Shown in pieces: positions 37,918 to 49,349 of a DNA stretch of 64,000 nt. Where the stretch lies: positions 1 through 64,000 of the forward strand of contig CP150551.1 in NCBI GenBank assembly GCA_049487715.1. The letters are read 5' to 3'. Numbering within the stretch: the stretch's first letter is position 1; every line of letters starts with the position of its first letter. The notes under the pieces are model-generated. The model did not search any database, was not told where the DNA came from, and was given only the letters and a program-made list of their open reading frames with translations. This DNA comes from Pycnococcus provasolii. Lineage: Eukaryota > Chlorophyta > Pseudoscourfieldiophyceae > Pseudoscourfieldiales. The position numbers and the translations under genes are program-made.

Positions 37918-40831
37918 TCACACTAAAAGCTGTGGAACGACACTGTTTCGTTTATTAAGTGTGTGGTTTAAGGTGTGCTTACTTGTTAGTGACTGTTGTT
38001 GATAAAGCCATGGGAGGTTGGTTTGTGGTATATACGTACTCTTCATCTCCGCCTCTGTCATGCGCTTTCCACGACCACGTCCTCGGCCACGTCCTCGGCC
38101 ACCACCACGACCACCACCTCGTCTCCTCATGCTCGTGGATCCGTGCGAAGCAGTAATCATACCCTCGAGTAGCTCGTCGTTTAGCAGGCTGGCAACATGC
38201 TTCGTCGCGCCACCCTCGAGCGGTGTCTGGTCCTTGTGAAACTCGAGGGAGAGTAAGCGGCATCCGTCGTCATCCTCTCGATCGAGCACCTTGGCCGAGA
38301 TTACGCTCTTTGGCAGGTAGAAGATTAAGCTTGAGCGCGTGCTGATTACCCTCCAATTTCCAGGTCCTCCGGCGGGATCGAGCATGAGCACACCACCCTC
38401 AGCCTCCGTTTCGGGGCACGCGCAGATCCTAAGTTTCGCTATGATTGGGTGAATTTCGGGCATCGGGCAACGGAGGCACATCGCCGCACGACGTGCGCTC
38501 CCAGGTCCTCCTCCGCCGTCTGCCGCCGCCGTCGACTGAGCGCCCGTCGATTCAGCGGCATCGTCCTTGAATGGCGGGAAATTATAGCAACCGGGGCAAA
38601 GCGGGTAGGATCTGCTCGACTTTGAATCTGAGCCGCCGAGCTTGTATAGGCAGAGCTCGTAAGAGCAGATGGGACATTCGAGCCCCTTGTACTGCTTGCA
38701 CTCGCCACCGTCTGGCAGCTTGAGCACTTCCTCGGTGAATGGATTGTACAGGCGTGGGGGGCGGCTCGCGACGAGTCTCAGAATGCGGTTCGTGCGTCCA
38801 CAACGCGTGAAGGGCTTACCGCTAGAAGCTAGTGGCGAAAATCTGTTCTCGAAAAGCGCATCCATACGACCGATGTGGCCAACGAAGAAGTCAAATTTGC
38901 TGCGAAAAGAGTGCTTGATGTGCTCGACAACAGCCTCCTTGGCAGCGTCTCCGCGCGCGATGAGGTCCAGCTGCTTTTCCACGTGGCCGCGAACAAGCGG
39001 GCGCACGAGCTCGCTGTCAATCGCCTTCAAACCTTGCACAAAGCAAACGCCAAGATCAGTGGGAATGAGCCGCCGTCCCGCGCCAAGATTGACGTACCTT
39101 CGCTCGATGATGTTGTTGATGTGCGTGGCGATGCTTGCGTCCGTGCCGATGCCATTGCGCTCCATCAGGGCGATCAAGTTGCTCTCCGTCAGGTGGTCGG
39201 GTGGGCGAGTCTTACCCGTCCGCTGGCTCACCTCCGCGTTGAGACTTTCGCCCTCAGCCAAGGGTGGCAGCACACCACGTCCGTACTCTGAATCTTCTTC
39301 GTCGTCGTCGTCGCCACCACCACCACCACCACCACCCTCCGCCTCCGCGGCAGCCTCCTCGTCCGCCTCCTCGTCCGTCGTGCCCATGCCGTATCGGCCC
39401 ATTCCACCGCTGGGTAGAATCTCGAGAAATCCTGGATGCACGAGTTTACGGCCACTTGCGAGGAATGCCTCGCCGCCTCCCACCAATCTTGCACGCGTCA
39501 CCTCGATCGTCGCGTCCTCAGACACACCGGCGAGGAAGTGGCGCACGACCACCTCGTACAGCCGCCACGAGTCGCCGCCGCCGAGCTCTTCCGCCGTGGC
39601 GGAGGCGCATGGCGTGATGGGTGGATGGTCGCCCGCGTCATGTCCCGCGCGAGGGTTGGGTCCTCGACTGCTTTCGAGCAGCGCGCTCGCGAACGCGCCG
39701 TACATCGGGTGCCGCCTGAGCGACGCGACTGTGCCACGCAGGTCGAAGCCGGGTGGATATCCCGTGCTTTCCGTGCGCGGGTACGACAGGTAGCCTTGGA
39801 TGTAAAGGCGTTCCGCCACCTGCATGGCATGATGAGGTCCCCTGTTTTTCAAAAATTTGGGGTGTATTTAGAAATTGTTAGTGACTGCTGTTATCCGCCA
39901 CGGATGGTTATAGAGGTAAGACATACATTCCGAGCTGCGCGCTTGCTATCTTCAGCATTGCAACAGTGTTAAGTCCCGTCGGCCGGCTTCTCTTCTGCCG
40001 TTTCGAGCTTACGCTCACAACGCGCAGCGACTTGACAGACGACACGTTGAGCGCGAATGCGGCGCACACCTGCTGATCGAACACGCGACCACGCTCCCAG
40101 AGAAGCGGGACGACGACTCCGCTCTTCTTCACCTCCACACGCAGCGCGTAATACGTCTCGGGAACGTGCTCCATGATGTTGATGTGTCGGTCGACGACGA
40201 ACCCCAACGTTGGCGTCTGACACGGCCCATAGCTGATGAGAGCACTGTCGAGGTTTCCGTACCTCCCTTGGAAGAATCTCGTCTGGTAGCGCGTGAAAGC
40301 GACACCCGTCCTTAGGTCGAGTTCCTGCCTCGCGTCAACAGCCTTGCTTTCGTTTTCGTTTGGCGTTCCTAGATTTTTCATCGCCTCCAAAATGGCTGCT
40401 GGCGTGACTGCGCTGAACTTGGCACGTCGCACACGCGCGGGTGACCTGAGCTTGATGCAGTCGAGCACCTCGAAGCATATGTTCTCCCCCTCTCGGTCGC
40501 AGTCTAGGAACAGCTGCACCTCGTTGCACTCCTTGCTCTCCGAGCTGAGGTGGTGGCACACGCGCGCCTTTGGGTTCGACTCCTTCTTGACGATGTCCGC
40601 GTCGAACAGCAACCCGGGTTCCGTGTCCCACGACTGGAATCGACCGTGAAAGTCGATCGAGTACACGTGTCCGATGACTGACGTGACTTTGAACTTCGTG
40701 AGCTTGCCTTCGTACGTTCTTTCGAGTTCGTGCACGGGCAGGGATCCTCCGCGCGTGGTGAACGGGTTGTCCTTGGTGGAGAGTGCGAGCGCGATGGCGG
40801 AGGCGATCGAAGGCTTCTCGGCAACCACCAA
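37918..40831 (-). CDS. TOP3B: DNA topoisomerase III beta, at least two exons
   Basis: A type IA topoisomerase. One exon covers 40831 (5' limit unsure) to 39927 and the next 39841 to 37918, joined across an 85-bp GT-AG intron to give ...SAQLGM/GPHHAMQVAERLY. The Toprim part has VVAEKPSIASAIA and LFLDCDREGENICFE; the active-site Tyr lies in YIQGYLSYPRTESTGYP, followed by GHDAGDHPPITP. The C terminus has Cys-rich fingers (CPICSYELC, CPGC) and an RGG-rich tail (RGGGRGGGRGRGRGRGRG), which mark the beta type, active on DNA and RNA with TDRD3. The first Met is missing: the frame before LVVAEKP is open only to a TAG at about 40876, after a TTTCCTCTTAG acceptor-like site, so a short upstream exon is likely. 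The last 30 residues are also unsure. Confidence 0.9.
39842..39926 (-). other. TOP3B intron (GT-AG)
   Basis: 85 bp, donor GTATGT, acceptor AAACAG, phase 2; removing it joins two conserved family blocks without a gap. Confidence 0.9.
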
Positions 40832-40944
40832 AGACCGCGTACCCGTACGAAGTAGCCATAGCCAATGCTAAGAGGAAATAAGACGAAATGAATCTCACGG
40901 GATTCCTAATTATCGTAACCCCGAACTAACTTTACTTTCATTCC

Positions 40945-42762
40945 ATGAGGTTTTTCCGAATGAAACCCCGAAACGAACAAGCCCTCAGGGAACGTTTCCC
41001 CCAGTACTTTGTCGTCCCAACAACTACGATAGGTGCCGTTCCCGCGCGCACTCGCACTCGTGAAGATCCGTTCGTCTTCATGCCCGCGACAACCTCCTTG
41101 GCACACGCAACTGCAGCTGCGGCAACTTCAGGTGTTCACGTGACTCAACTTAGGGAGCTCATACTTGAGTGGCGTCTGCTCTTACAAACCAGAGGATGGG
41201 ACGCGCTGGCATGCTCATCTTTTCTGCCCCTTAACTCGCGAAGAAGCTCTCTTACCAAAGCTACGCACGCGAATCAACAACTCCAACAGCAGCACCAGCA
41301 GCAGCAGCGAAGCGACGATAACAACGACGCGGAAAACGACGTTTCTGATGCGACAAAAAACAACCAGAAACTCCTATCCAACCTGTCAGACGCCATCCTC
41401 GCAAACATCACGTGTGGCACGAATGGGTGCCGTAATGACGCAGAGGGACAGTACGCACAGGCGCCGATCACCACTGCGCCGCCATCAACCGGCGACGCGA
41501 TCAACGATGAAGAACGCAAAAGAGCTGTCAAACTGCTCGCCAGCGGAACGGGCGTCGCGGCGTCTGGCGCTAACATCAAGGAAATGACAAGGGCTGTGGA
41601 CGCAGACCCACAACTTGGTGTGCTCGCTTTCGTTGTGCTCACTGCACGCAACATGGCGGAATGCACGAACGGAGACGCAATGGCTCTCGACGCGCACGCG
41701 AAACTAGTCGAGGCGATCGTCGAACAAGCGGGCGCACAGACAAGCAAACACGGAACAAGCAGGGGCACGTGTCTCGTGCTCGCGTGCGCATCCGCCGTGC
41801 TTCATAGAGCAGTTAAGAAGGCGGCGGCGTGGCTCGGTGTCTCTGCCGCAAGCGGTATGGTCAAGGCGGCTCGTACCGCGGCAAGACGCGCGGGAGACGA
41901 CGACCTCCACGAGAACGTCGTCGTCGAAGCACTAGACATGTGCGCGAATGCGTGCACTGCGGCGACGCGAGCTGCCGTGCTCGCAGCGTGCGAGACTGAC
42001 GATAATAACAACGAAGAAGAAGACGACAACGACGACGACGGTGATGATGTGCCATTGACTGATGCGGTGGCGCGCGCCACAGCAAGAGCGGCACGTGCCG
42101 TCGCCGTGGCAATGGATGACGAAGACGCAGCTGAATCCAGCGCTGTCGAGGACGCGCTCGGAAAGCTGCTTTGCAATTGTGCGCGCAAGAGTCTCGAAAT
42201 GCTCGCGAACGGCTCGATTGGTGCGGCGCATGTGGATCTTGCCAAGTCGCTGGCAAGGTCGGCGAAGCTACTGGCTGAAAGTTGGTGGCGGCGGAGTCAA
42301 ACAACGTCGCGCCGCGTCTGGGCGGCGGCATGGGCATCTCTCGCTCGTGGCGAGGTGCACTCGTCGGCAAAACTCGGTGCAGTGGCGGAGGCATTGTTCG
42401 CGACTTTACGTGCCAATGGCGTTGAATTCTTGCCAGCGGAGAAGGATGAGGAGTTGAGGAGGAGCCAGCAGGAGCCAGCAGGAGCGGGTGCGGGTGCGGG
42501 CTCTGCCGGTGCTAAGCGACGGCGCCGACGCAGTCGCACGAGCGATAACCCGTTCGTCGCAGCCGCCATGGATTTGCCTCGCCCAGGTGCGAGCGACGAC
42601 GACAGCGACTTCAGCGACCTCGCGGACTTCATCGTGTGCAAGCCCAACCGCGACTACAAGTCCTTCATTCCCGAGTTGGAGCACCGCAGCAAGCGCAAGC
42701 GGAAGCAGGCGGCAGCAGCGGCGGCGTCAGTGAAATCGGGAAATCAGGAGAATAGTGGTTAA
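40945..42762 (+). CDS. Unknown protein, helical with acidic centre and basic C terminus
   Basis: 605 residues from an ATG, divergent from TOP3B. The first 30 residues have MRFFRMKPRNEQALRERFPQ and no signal peptide. Residues about 100-140 are Gln-rich. From about 185 to 480 the sequence is Ala-rich and helical, resembling a HEAT/ARM-like solenoid (VVLTARNMAECTNGDAMALD, ATRAAVLAACETDDNN), with an acidic loop of Asn/Glu/Asp near residue 355. The C-terminal 70 residues look most conserved: basic KRRRRRSRTSDNPFVAAAMD, then an acidic SDDDSDFSDLADFIVCKPNRD and KRKRKQ. This suggests a nuclear protein. I do not recognise the family. Confidence 0.7.
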   Translation: MRFFRMKPRNEQALRERFPQYFVVPTTTIGAVPARTRTREDPFVFMPATTSLAHATAAAATSGVHVTQLRELILEWRLLLQTRGWDALACSSFLPLNSRRSSLTKATHANQQLQQQHQQQQRSDDNNDAENDVSDATKNNQKLLSNLSDAILANITCGTNGCRNDAEGQYAQAPITTAPPSTGDAINDEERKRAVKLLASGTGVAASGANIKEMTRAVDADPQLGVLAFVVLTARNMAECTNGDAMALDAHAKLVEAIVEQAGAQTSKHGTSRGTCLVLACASAVLHRAVKKAAAWLGVSAASGMVKAARTAARRAGDDDLHENVVVEALDMCANACTAATRAAVLAACETDDNNNEEEDDNDDDGDDVPLTDAVARATARAARAVAVAMDDEDAAESSAVEDALGKLLCNCARKSLEMLANGSIGAAHVDLAKSLARSAKLLAESWWRRSQTTSRRVWAAAWASLARGEVHSSAKLGAVAEALFATLRANGVEFLPAEKDEELRRSQQEPAGAGAGAGSAGAKRRRRRSRTSDNPFVAAAMDLPRPGASDDDSDFSDLADFIVCKPNRDYKSFIPELEHRSKRKRKQAAAAAASVKSGNQENSG

Positions 42763-42800
42763 TATAACACGATGTTACAATATTATTGTAACAAATCAGT

Positions 42801-43676
42801 CTAAGCAACATTGGTTAGATCCGCGCTCACAAGCGCGTCCAGCTTCTCGGTGCTAGGGCTGACTGGTATGGCGTTGCTTTCTCCACGCCTTCGAGGGTAG
42901 ATGGCGCACAACGTGCACTGTAAGACGCCAAACAATGCTCCAAGAGCATTCGGCGCGGCGATCAAATAGTCTGACAGCGCGAACCCGTACACCGCCCACA
43001 AGGTGCCGTTAATAACGTTCATTCTATTTAGGTTTTGTTTGTTTTGGTTTTGGTTTGATTGAATTTCGTGTCGTGTGATATGGACAGTGTGTTAGTGGTT
43101 CGTTCTTGAAAGCGTCCATCCACGTTTTTCGTCCGGAAGTACGACTTACAGGCACATAGGAAAGACGAGCGCATCGCTCGACTTTGAGGCGATGACCGTC
43201 TTTACCTCAGCAAGCGGGCTTGCATAAAAGCACACGAGCACGGCATTGCACACCAAACCCAGCACAAGTTTTCTCGCCTCCTCCTTATCCCCGAGCGGCA
43301 AGGCGACGACGAGTCCGACGTACGCCATCATTAAGCTCGCACCGACGACGGTACCGTGCAGTAGTTTTCGCTTCCCCTCCGTCCTTTCTCCTCCCATCGA
43401 GCATAGGCAGTACGCCTGCAGTGTGTAGTGCATGGCGAGAACGAGCCCGTTGATGTTCGCGACGACGACGTAGTAGTCTCTCAGCAGGTATCCGTACGCG
43501 ACCCACCCCGCGCAGTTCGTCGCGAGCAGCGGGAACGGCGCGGGGTTGATGTCCCCGAGCAGGCGCGTTCCTTGCATGGCCGCCTTGAGCGTTTTGAGCG
43601 GCGCGAGAAATAACATGAGCGCCACAAGAGTGCCCAGCGCAGGGGCGACGTGCTGCGTGAGGATACTGCTGGACAT
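42801..43676 (-). CDS. SWEET-type sugar transporter, two exons
   Basis: Exon 1 is 43676-43150 and exon 2 is 43023-42801, giving 249 residues, the normal SWEET length. The splice (donor GTAAGT, acceptor ATAG) gives ...SSDALVFPMCLMNVINGTLW. SWEETs are seven-helix uniporters built of two MtN3/saliva repeats joined by a linker helix. Repeat 1 has PLKTLKAAMQ, LLATNCAGWVAYGYLLRDYY and NINGLVLAMHYTLQAY. Repeat 2 has SPLAEVKTVIASKSSDALVF, INGTLWAVYGFALSDYL and APNALGALFGVLQ, the last two lying in exon 2. The conserved pore residues Asn and Pro in the PNALG block are present. Substrate and membrane are not deducible. Confidence 0.93.
43024..43149 (-). other. SWEET intron (GT-AG)
   Basis: 126 bp, phase 2, with a long T/G-rich plus-strand tract, that is a pyrimidine/A-rich acceptor region on the coding strand. 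Confidence 0.88.
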
Positions 43677-45330
43677 CTTAGCTGGATGATGAGGATGATG
43701 GGTCCACTAAAAACTCGCAATCAATCCACTCTCTCTCTCTCTCTCTGGGATCCTTCGTTGCTGAAGTCGGAGTGATTCGGCCGGGCAACGGGAGGCTGGG
43801 AGCCTTGGGAGGCTCCCATAAAGGTACACCTCTTGCATACACCTCTGCAGCCCTCCCCGGCCGCAAACGGAGTTCACGGGAAATACAGTACAGTACTGTA
43901 CGACCAAGGGGAAATACAAGTCGTCGTGATCTGAGAAAAGAGAAACAAAACTCCGCCGAATGTGATTTTTGAAGACTTTGCATCGCAGTGCATAAAGGTG
44001 GGATTCAAGTTGATCACCTTTTTGCTCCAGAATCCTGCTCCAGGGCCTTCGGATTTAAGTTTGGTCGGAGCTCATCATGGCGAATCGGGATCCTTCGTTG
44101 AACAATTAGCAAGGCCCGGAAAATTCCGGCCCCGCCATGGGCCCGCCATGGGCCCGCCATTTCAAACTTGAGGATGTGCGTTGGGTATACCGCACACAGT
44201 CAAGGCAATGAGAGCTGTGGCAACAAGTGAAGTTATTTTCGCGCCTCTCACAATACACGAACGTCACGAAGAAGCCATGTGGGAGAGAGGAGAGCGGAAA
44301 AGGGAGCGTGGTCTCAATCCGGAGAAGTGAGGCACAGCAGGGCGTACGCGCAGTCTATCAAGGGCTTGGAAGAAGACGAACTTGTTCCGACCTTCTCGAA
44401 CAGGAAAACAGGGAAACCAGACCCTGCCCCCGAGTGGCGATGGTGGTCAGCGACAATAACCAGACCCCTCACCTTCCGGAAAAATTCTGACTAGATTCAG
44501 AATCTTCTAGAATCTTCTAGATTCTTCGCTGCTTGATTCTTCGCGGTTGGCGCTTGTAACAACTACTTGTTCAACATGAGGGAAGGCATTATGGAATCGT
44601 CATCTCGTGGACCGACGTGCCGACGGCTCTCGCGGAATACGCTCGGAGCATCGAAGACGACACGACTCGACGGTGTTGCGCATTTTGCTGAGCTTGTTGT
44701 CGTACCTCGAAGTACTCGAGTTCGGCCTTTCCTCTGCTCGCGCACAGGCCCTCGCAGCGGAGGCTCTCACTGAAGATCTTGTTGCTGCTGTGGAAGCGCA
44801 GCTTCGTCCCGTCGCTGCAGTTGAGCAGGGCGCTCAAGGAAACGATCAGGGACCCGAGCGAGGAAGAGGCTCGTCTTCTCGCAGCGGGACAACGAGCTCA
44901 GCTACTCGAACGCTTGCGTGGGATTGACAACGGCACTACCCTCTTGGCGGAAACAGTAGCACGTGCTGCTGGATCTGCTGAAGGAGTGCGCGCAATCGCT
45001 GCGTACGGAGAAGGCCTGCAGCGGACGTACCTATCGCCCGATCACCTCGTGCCACACTTCCTGCGGCTTGCGGTGGAGACCAGTGAGTCAAAGGAGAGCT
45101 CCCAGGAGGGAGGACCTGGAGGGAGGGCGGATCCTTTCCCGCGAATCGAAGCCTCGTACTGTTGTTCTCGCACCAGCCAGACGCGGCCTACCTAAGTTAC
45201 CCCATGGTGTGCAAGCAAGTCCTTCCACTCGCGGTTCCCCCCTTTTTCTTCCACTCGCGATCCTATTCCCCGCCATCAATCACTCCACTTCCCATCACTC
45301 CTCCTGCTTCCTCTTTTGTGTTCGTTGGAT
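43677..45330. other. Gene-poor region with possible coding remnant
   Basis: 1.65 kb without a recognisable gene. A three-copy GCCCGCCATGG repeat lies at 44131-44160 and a run of TCTAGAATCTT-like repeats at about 44488-44545. Between 44585 and 45195 two overlapping plus-strand frames have Ala/Leu/Arg composition like neighbouring genes (LRILLSLLSYLEVLEFGLSS, then RDPSEEEARLLAAGQRAQLL in the next frame). This may be a small gene with an intron or a frame-shifted remnant. Confidence 0.4.
44131..44160. repeat. Tandem GCCCGCCATGG, three copies
   Basis: Three head-to-tail copies of an 11-bp unit containing CCATGG palindromes. Confidence 0.8.
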
Positions 45331-48300
45331 ATGGCCGCCTCGCACAATGGCCGCAGCTTTGAGAGCGGCCTCAAAGCAGTTGGAAAGTGGACCAGCGTCG
45401 AGGGGAGCTCGAGACGGCAATCCCAGCCGCAGAATAAACGGAGGCAGCACAGGAGAGAAGCAGCGGCGGCTGCGGCACTGTCAGAAGACCCGGAGGCGGA
45501 CGCCGCCGCGAAACTAACAGCACGAATCACGCAACTTAACCGGTGCGTCTCAAAAGATGTGCCTGATCGCAAGCAAACGAAGGAAGGAAACTGACAACCA
45601 CTGACGAAATACACACAAAACAAACCTGACGTTAGCGTGTGCGCGGACGTCGTGCACTTGTGCAAGGCACACCCCGCGGCTGCACGTGCGCACGTCGAAG
45701 AAGCTGTACGCGTGCTCAACACGCACAGGGATGCCCTCGAGGACATTCTGCAAGTCCCGCACGCCGCTGCTCCGGCGGCGGAGCCGTCGCCTGAGGCGAA
45801 CGTCACTCCCGCCAAGTGGGGTGACGAGGTTGAGCAGGAGGGTGCGGCGCCGCCGCCAAAGCCGCTTTCGTGGGGCGACGAGGTGGAGAAAGAAGGATCG
45901 ACGAAGCTGTCATCGTGGGCCGACGAGGCGGTGTCTCCACCGCGTGCTGGCGCAGGCGCAGGCGCAGGCCCCTTCCCCCCTCAACCACGCGCCGCGGCGT
46001 GGCAGGAGAAGCGCAACTGGGGGGCAATCCTCACACCACCGGGTCCGCTATATGCCAAGTTTCTCTCGCCCGAGCGTATGCGAAAAACTCCACAGGAGAC
46101 GAAGCGGATAGCAATGGCAAAGCAGGCGCGCGCCGAGGCGTTGCGAGGCCAGCAGCTCGACGCACGCATTGCCCGAGCGACGGCAAGGCGCGACTCGCAG
46201 GGGCAGTCGGCACGCCAGACGGAGGAGGAGAAGCAACAGCAGCAAGAGCGCCTGCGCATGGAGCTCGACGAGCGCGACAGGCGCAAGCACGAGCTGCGTA
46301 GAGCACACATCGACGCCATTGCGCAGCGGGCTGGTGATGAAAATCGAAAGGTGGAGGAGGTGGCATTTCTCGCACGGCTTGAGGAGGAGAACAAGCGCCT
46401 GCGTACGCAACAGAAGCTCGAGGATGCGCAGGAGAGGCGCGCGCGTCTCGAGGAGGAACGCCGCCAGCGTGCGATTGTCGACTCGGCAAGCGAGGAAGCG
46501 AGCGAGAGGAGGCAGCGTCTCGAGGAGGAACTCCGCCAGCGAATTGCCGTCAAGGCGGGCAAACGCGAGGAGGCTGCTCAGAAGCTCGAGGATGAGCGCA
46601 AGGCGGCGCGCGAGGCGGCGGAGACGCGCGCCGAGGAGGCTCGCCTCGCGGCAGAGGCACACGCTGCGCGCGAGGCTCAGCTTGCGGAGGAAAGGTCTCA
46701 GAAGCTGAGACGGCGTCTGCTCGAGGCGGAACAGCGGCGTAAGCAGTACATCACGGATGTGCGTTCGACGGCGGTCACATCGCGCGGCAGCATGAGTGGT
46801 GGCGAGAGCCCGGGCACGCCGCCAACGCCATCGCAATCGTCCGCCGCGTCCACCCATGCACCTGGCTCACCGATGCGGTCGCCGATGGCGTCGCTTTCGG
46901 ACGCGTCGACTGCACAGCCACAGCCACCAGATTCGCCGAGCCGTGCCGCCAACCGCGCGTCGGCAGAGGCGGAGGCGGCAATTGCAAGACTCAAATCTCA
47001 GAAGAAGCGAATGCGCAAGCTGCGCGCGCGGTCAGATGCACTGGCCTCGGCGCTTGCGCCACGGCTCGCTGCCCACGACGCGTGTGAAGCTGCGTCGCTG
47101 GTTGCTGATGTTGCCGCTGATCTCGACAAGTCCTCTGGTCCTGCGCGAACGCTCGAACGCCTTAAGCGCCACCTGTCGGAGCTTCGCCGCGGACGCATGT
47201 CCGCAGCTGACGAGGCGGCAGTTGAGCTCGCACGTGCTTTAAAGTACTGCTCTCCCAAGAGCGCAGATCAGCTTCGCCTGTTGCACGCGGCACGCGCGGG
47301 CGACCTCCTCCGGTGGCTCGCGGAGACACTCGCTAGCCCCGCGCTCGCGCCTGAGAAGGCGATGGAGCGCGCGAAGCTGCTTCGCACGTGCTGTTCTCTG
47401 CCGGGCAACTGCATATACCTAATCGCACACAATCTGCTCGCGCCTGTGCTCCCGGCGCTCGTCGGCTGCCTCGACCAGTACAACGCAACGTCTGACACCA
47501 TACTCGAGGGAGATGACGTCGACGAGGCTAGCGCCGCCGCATTCCTGGCCTCCGAGGAACTCCTGCACGAGCTTCTAAGCCTTTTCGCGCGCGCGCTGCG
47601 CCCGATCGGCGGTGCGGCAGCTGGCAGCAATGTCGACGGTGCCGCGGAGCCGAGTTATCCCGACGCGGCGTTTATGGAGGCGGAGGTTCTTGCAACGCTG
47701 CAGTTGGAGGGACTACACCAGATGGAGAGCGATCTCGTCAGTGCGGTGGTGGCAGCTGGGGTTGTGCACCGCCTTCACGATACCTTTGTGCTGAGCGTGA
47801 AGCCGGGCCTTCCCGCGACGGAGAACGGCGCCGGGGATGCCACACCTGCCCTCGCTCCCATTCCCGCCGTTGTGCAAGACGGGTTGACATTGATGGAGGT
47901 TCTTGCCGTGCCGCGTGGGCCCGCACGCATGGACCACGCACCGGGCAAAGAGGCTGAGGGGTGCGCAAAGATTGTTCTCGACGCGATGGCCGAGACGGCG
48001 TTCGCGGGCTTGCCAAGCCTCCTGACCACTGTGCTCCTGCACGCGACGCCGAAAGATGCAAAGGATGCCGTGGCAACGCTTCCGCCGAATTTTGCACCCG
48101 CGGCAGCCGCCGTGTGCCGCGTTCTATGCGACCTGAGCCGCCTGCAGCAGGCGAAGGAGCTCTTCCACTCTCCCGACCTTCGCATTGAGCTGTACCATCT
48201 ACTCAGCTTCCTGCTGGCATTCTGCACGAGCGCCGACGGTTCACCTACGGATGTCGGAAATCCGAAGCAGCAGGCGATGCACACCCTGCGCAACGCCGCG

Positions 48301-48753
48301 GTGGTTCTTGTGGGTTGGTTTGCCCGCCTAAGCAAGGAGTGCCAGGACATGCTTGTGTGGGGATCTGGAAACCAAACGCCGACCATTCTGTCTCGCCTTT
48401 CCAGCCTGCCGTATCCGTACACGTGCGACCCCACGCTGCGTGCGGTGCTGATGCCCACGTTGATCGCGGCGTGCTTCCGCCACCCGTCGAACGTGAAGGC
48501 GCTCGAGGCGAACGGCATGTCTGCGCGCATGCTGAGCCAGTACCTCGCGGAGGAGGCGAGCACGGAGGAGGATGGCGGTCCATCGCGCGAGCCGCACGCC
48601 GTTTTGGGCATTTCGCCGCCGCCGCGTGCTCCCGAGCATCTCATGCTTCGAGCGCGCTTCCCTCGCACGCTATGGCGCGAGGCTGGCGATGCGTTCAGCG
48701 GCATTGCAATGATTTCATCAGGCAGGCAGCAGGTACAACAGCCGCCTAAATAA
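45331..48753 (+). CDS. SCAPER: SCAPER homologue, two exons
   Basis: Exon 1 is 45331-45542 and exon 2 is 45636-48753, giving 1109 residues; the join makes ...RITQLN-R-VCADVVHLCK. SCAPER is a cytoplasmic/ER protein that binds cyclin A and, with CCR4-NOT, takes part in tubulin mRNA control. The recognisable block is RNWGAILTPPGPLYAKFLSP followed by RMRKTPQETKR at about residues 195-230, then a 250-residue Glu/Arg coiled coil with VEEVAFLARLEEENKR, matching the animal protein. A Ser/Pro linker and a long helical C-terminal domain follow (LRKLRARSDALASALAPRL to the end). Animal proteins also have a C2H2 finger between these parts, which I do not see here. Confidence 0.85.
45543..45635 (+). other. 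SCAPER intron (GT-AG)
   Basis: 93 bp, donor GTGCGT, acceptor GACGTTAG, phase 2. Confidence 0.8.
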
Positions 48754-49349
48754 CGTGTAAGTAGAGAACAAAAAAAGTAATAGATCCTTTTCATGTGAAC
48801 TTCTTTTCTTCCCTTATTCACCTTAAAAAACATTTTTCATCTGTGTAAGTAACTTCGGCGTTCGGACGGCGGCGGCGGCGGCGGCGGCGGTTACGGAGCT
48901 TATGCGCCACCGCGACAGCAGTATTAACAAAGTAAAGAGGGAGTGTGACAAAAACACTTACCACCACTTTCGACCACATTATTAGACAAAAAGGCCCATC
49001 ATATTGCCGTCGTTGTCGTGCAACACACCCTCGGCGAGATCGAATAATGTTAGATGTTCGAATCCCAACCTATTTTTGGTGAGGTTTTCTGGCTGGCAAA
49101 CCCCTGTTGTTGCAAACCCCTATTTCAAGTAAGAAAAAGTGGGATTCGAACAATTTATTCGATTTCGTCCTAGGGTGTTTCCACGTTTGGGAGTGTACGT
49201 GACGTGATTATTACGAGACGTTTCTCGACGCGATCTCGCGCGTCCTCTTCGATGAACCTCGCCGGAGTCACACGCCGCTGTCCGTGTCACGCAGCGAACG
49301 CGTCACAGTCAGTCATTCTTCTCTTCACGCGCTCACTCGTGATCTATCG
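48754..49349. other. Intergenic region with (GGC)n tract
   Basis: At 48868-48892 a GGC run is followed by codons that in one frame read Gly-repeat, YGAYAPPRQQY and a stop, like the tail of a glycine-rich RNA-binding protein, but no body of such a gene is present. The rest has no recognisable gene. Confidence 0.4.

Noticed and set aside
44227-44490. 87-codon plus-strand frame as a gene
   Set aside because: Starts at GTG, no family features, overlaps an equally good frame.
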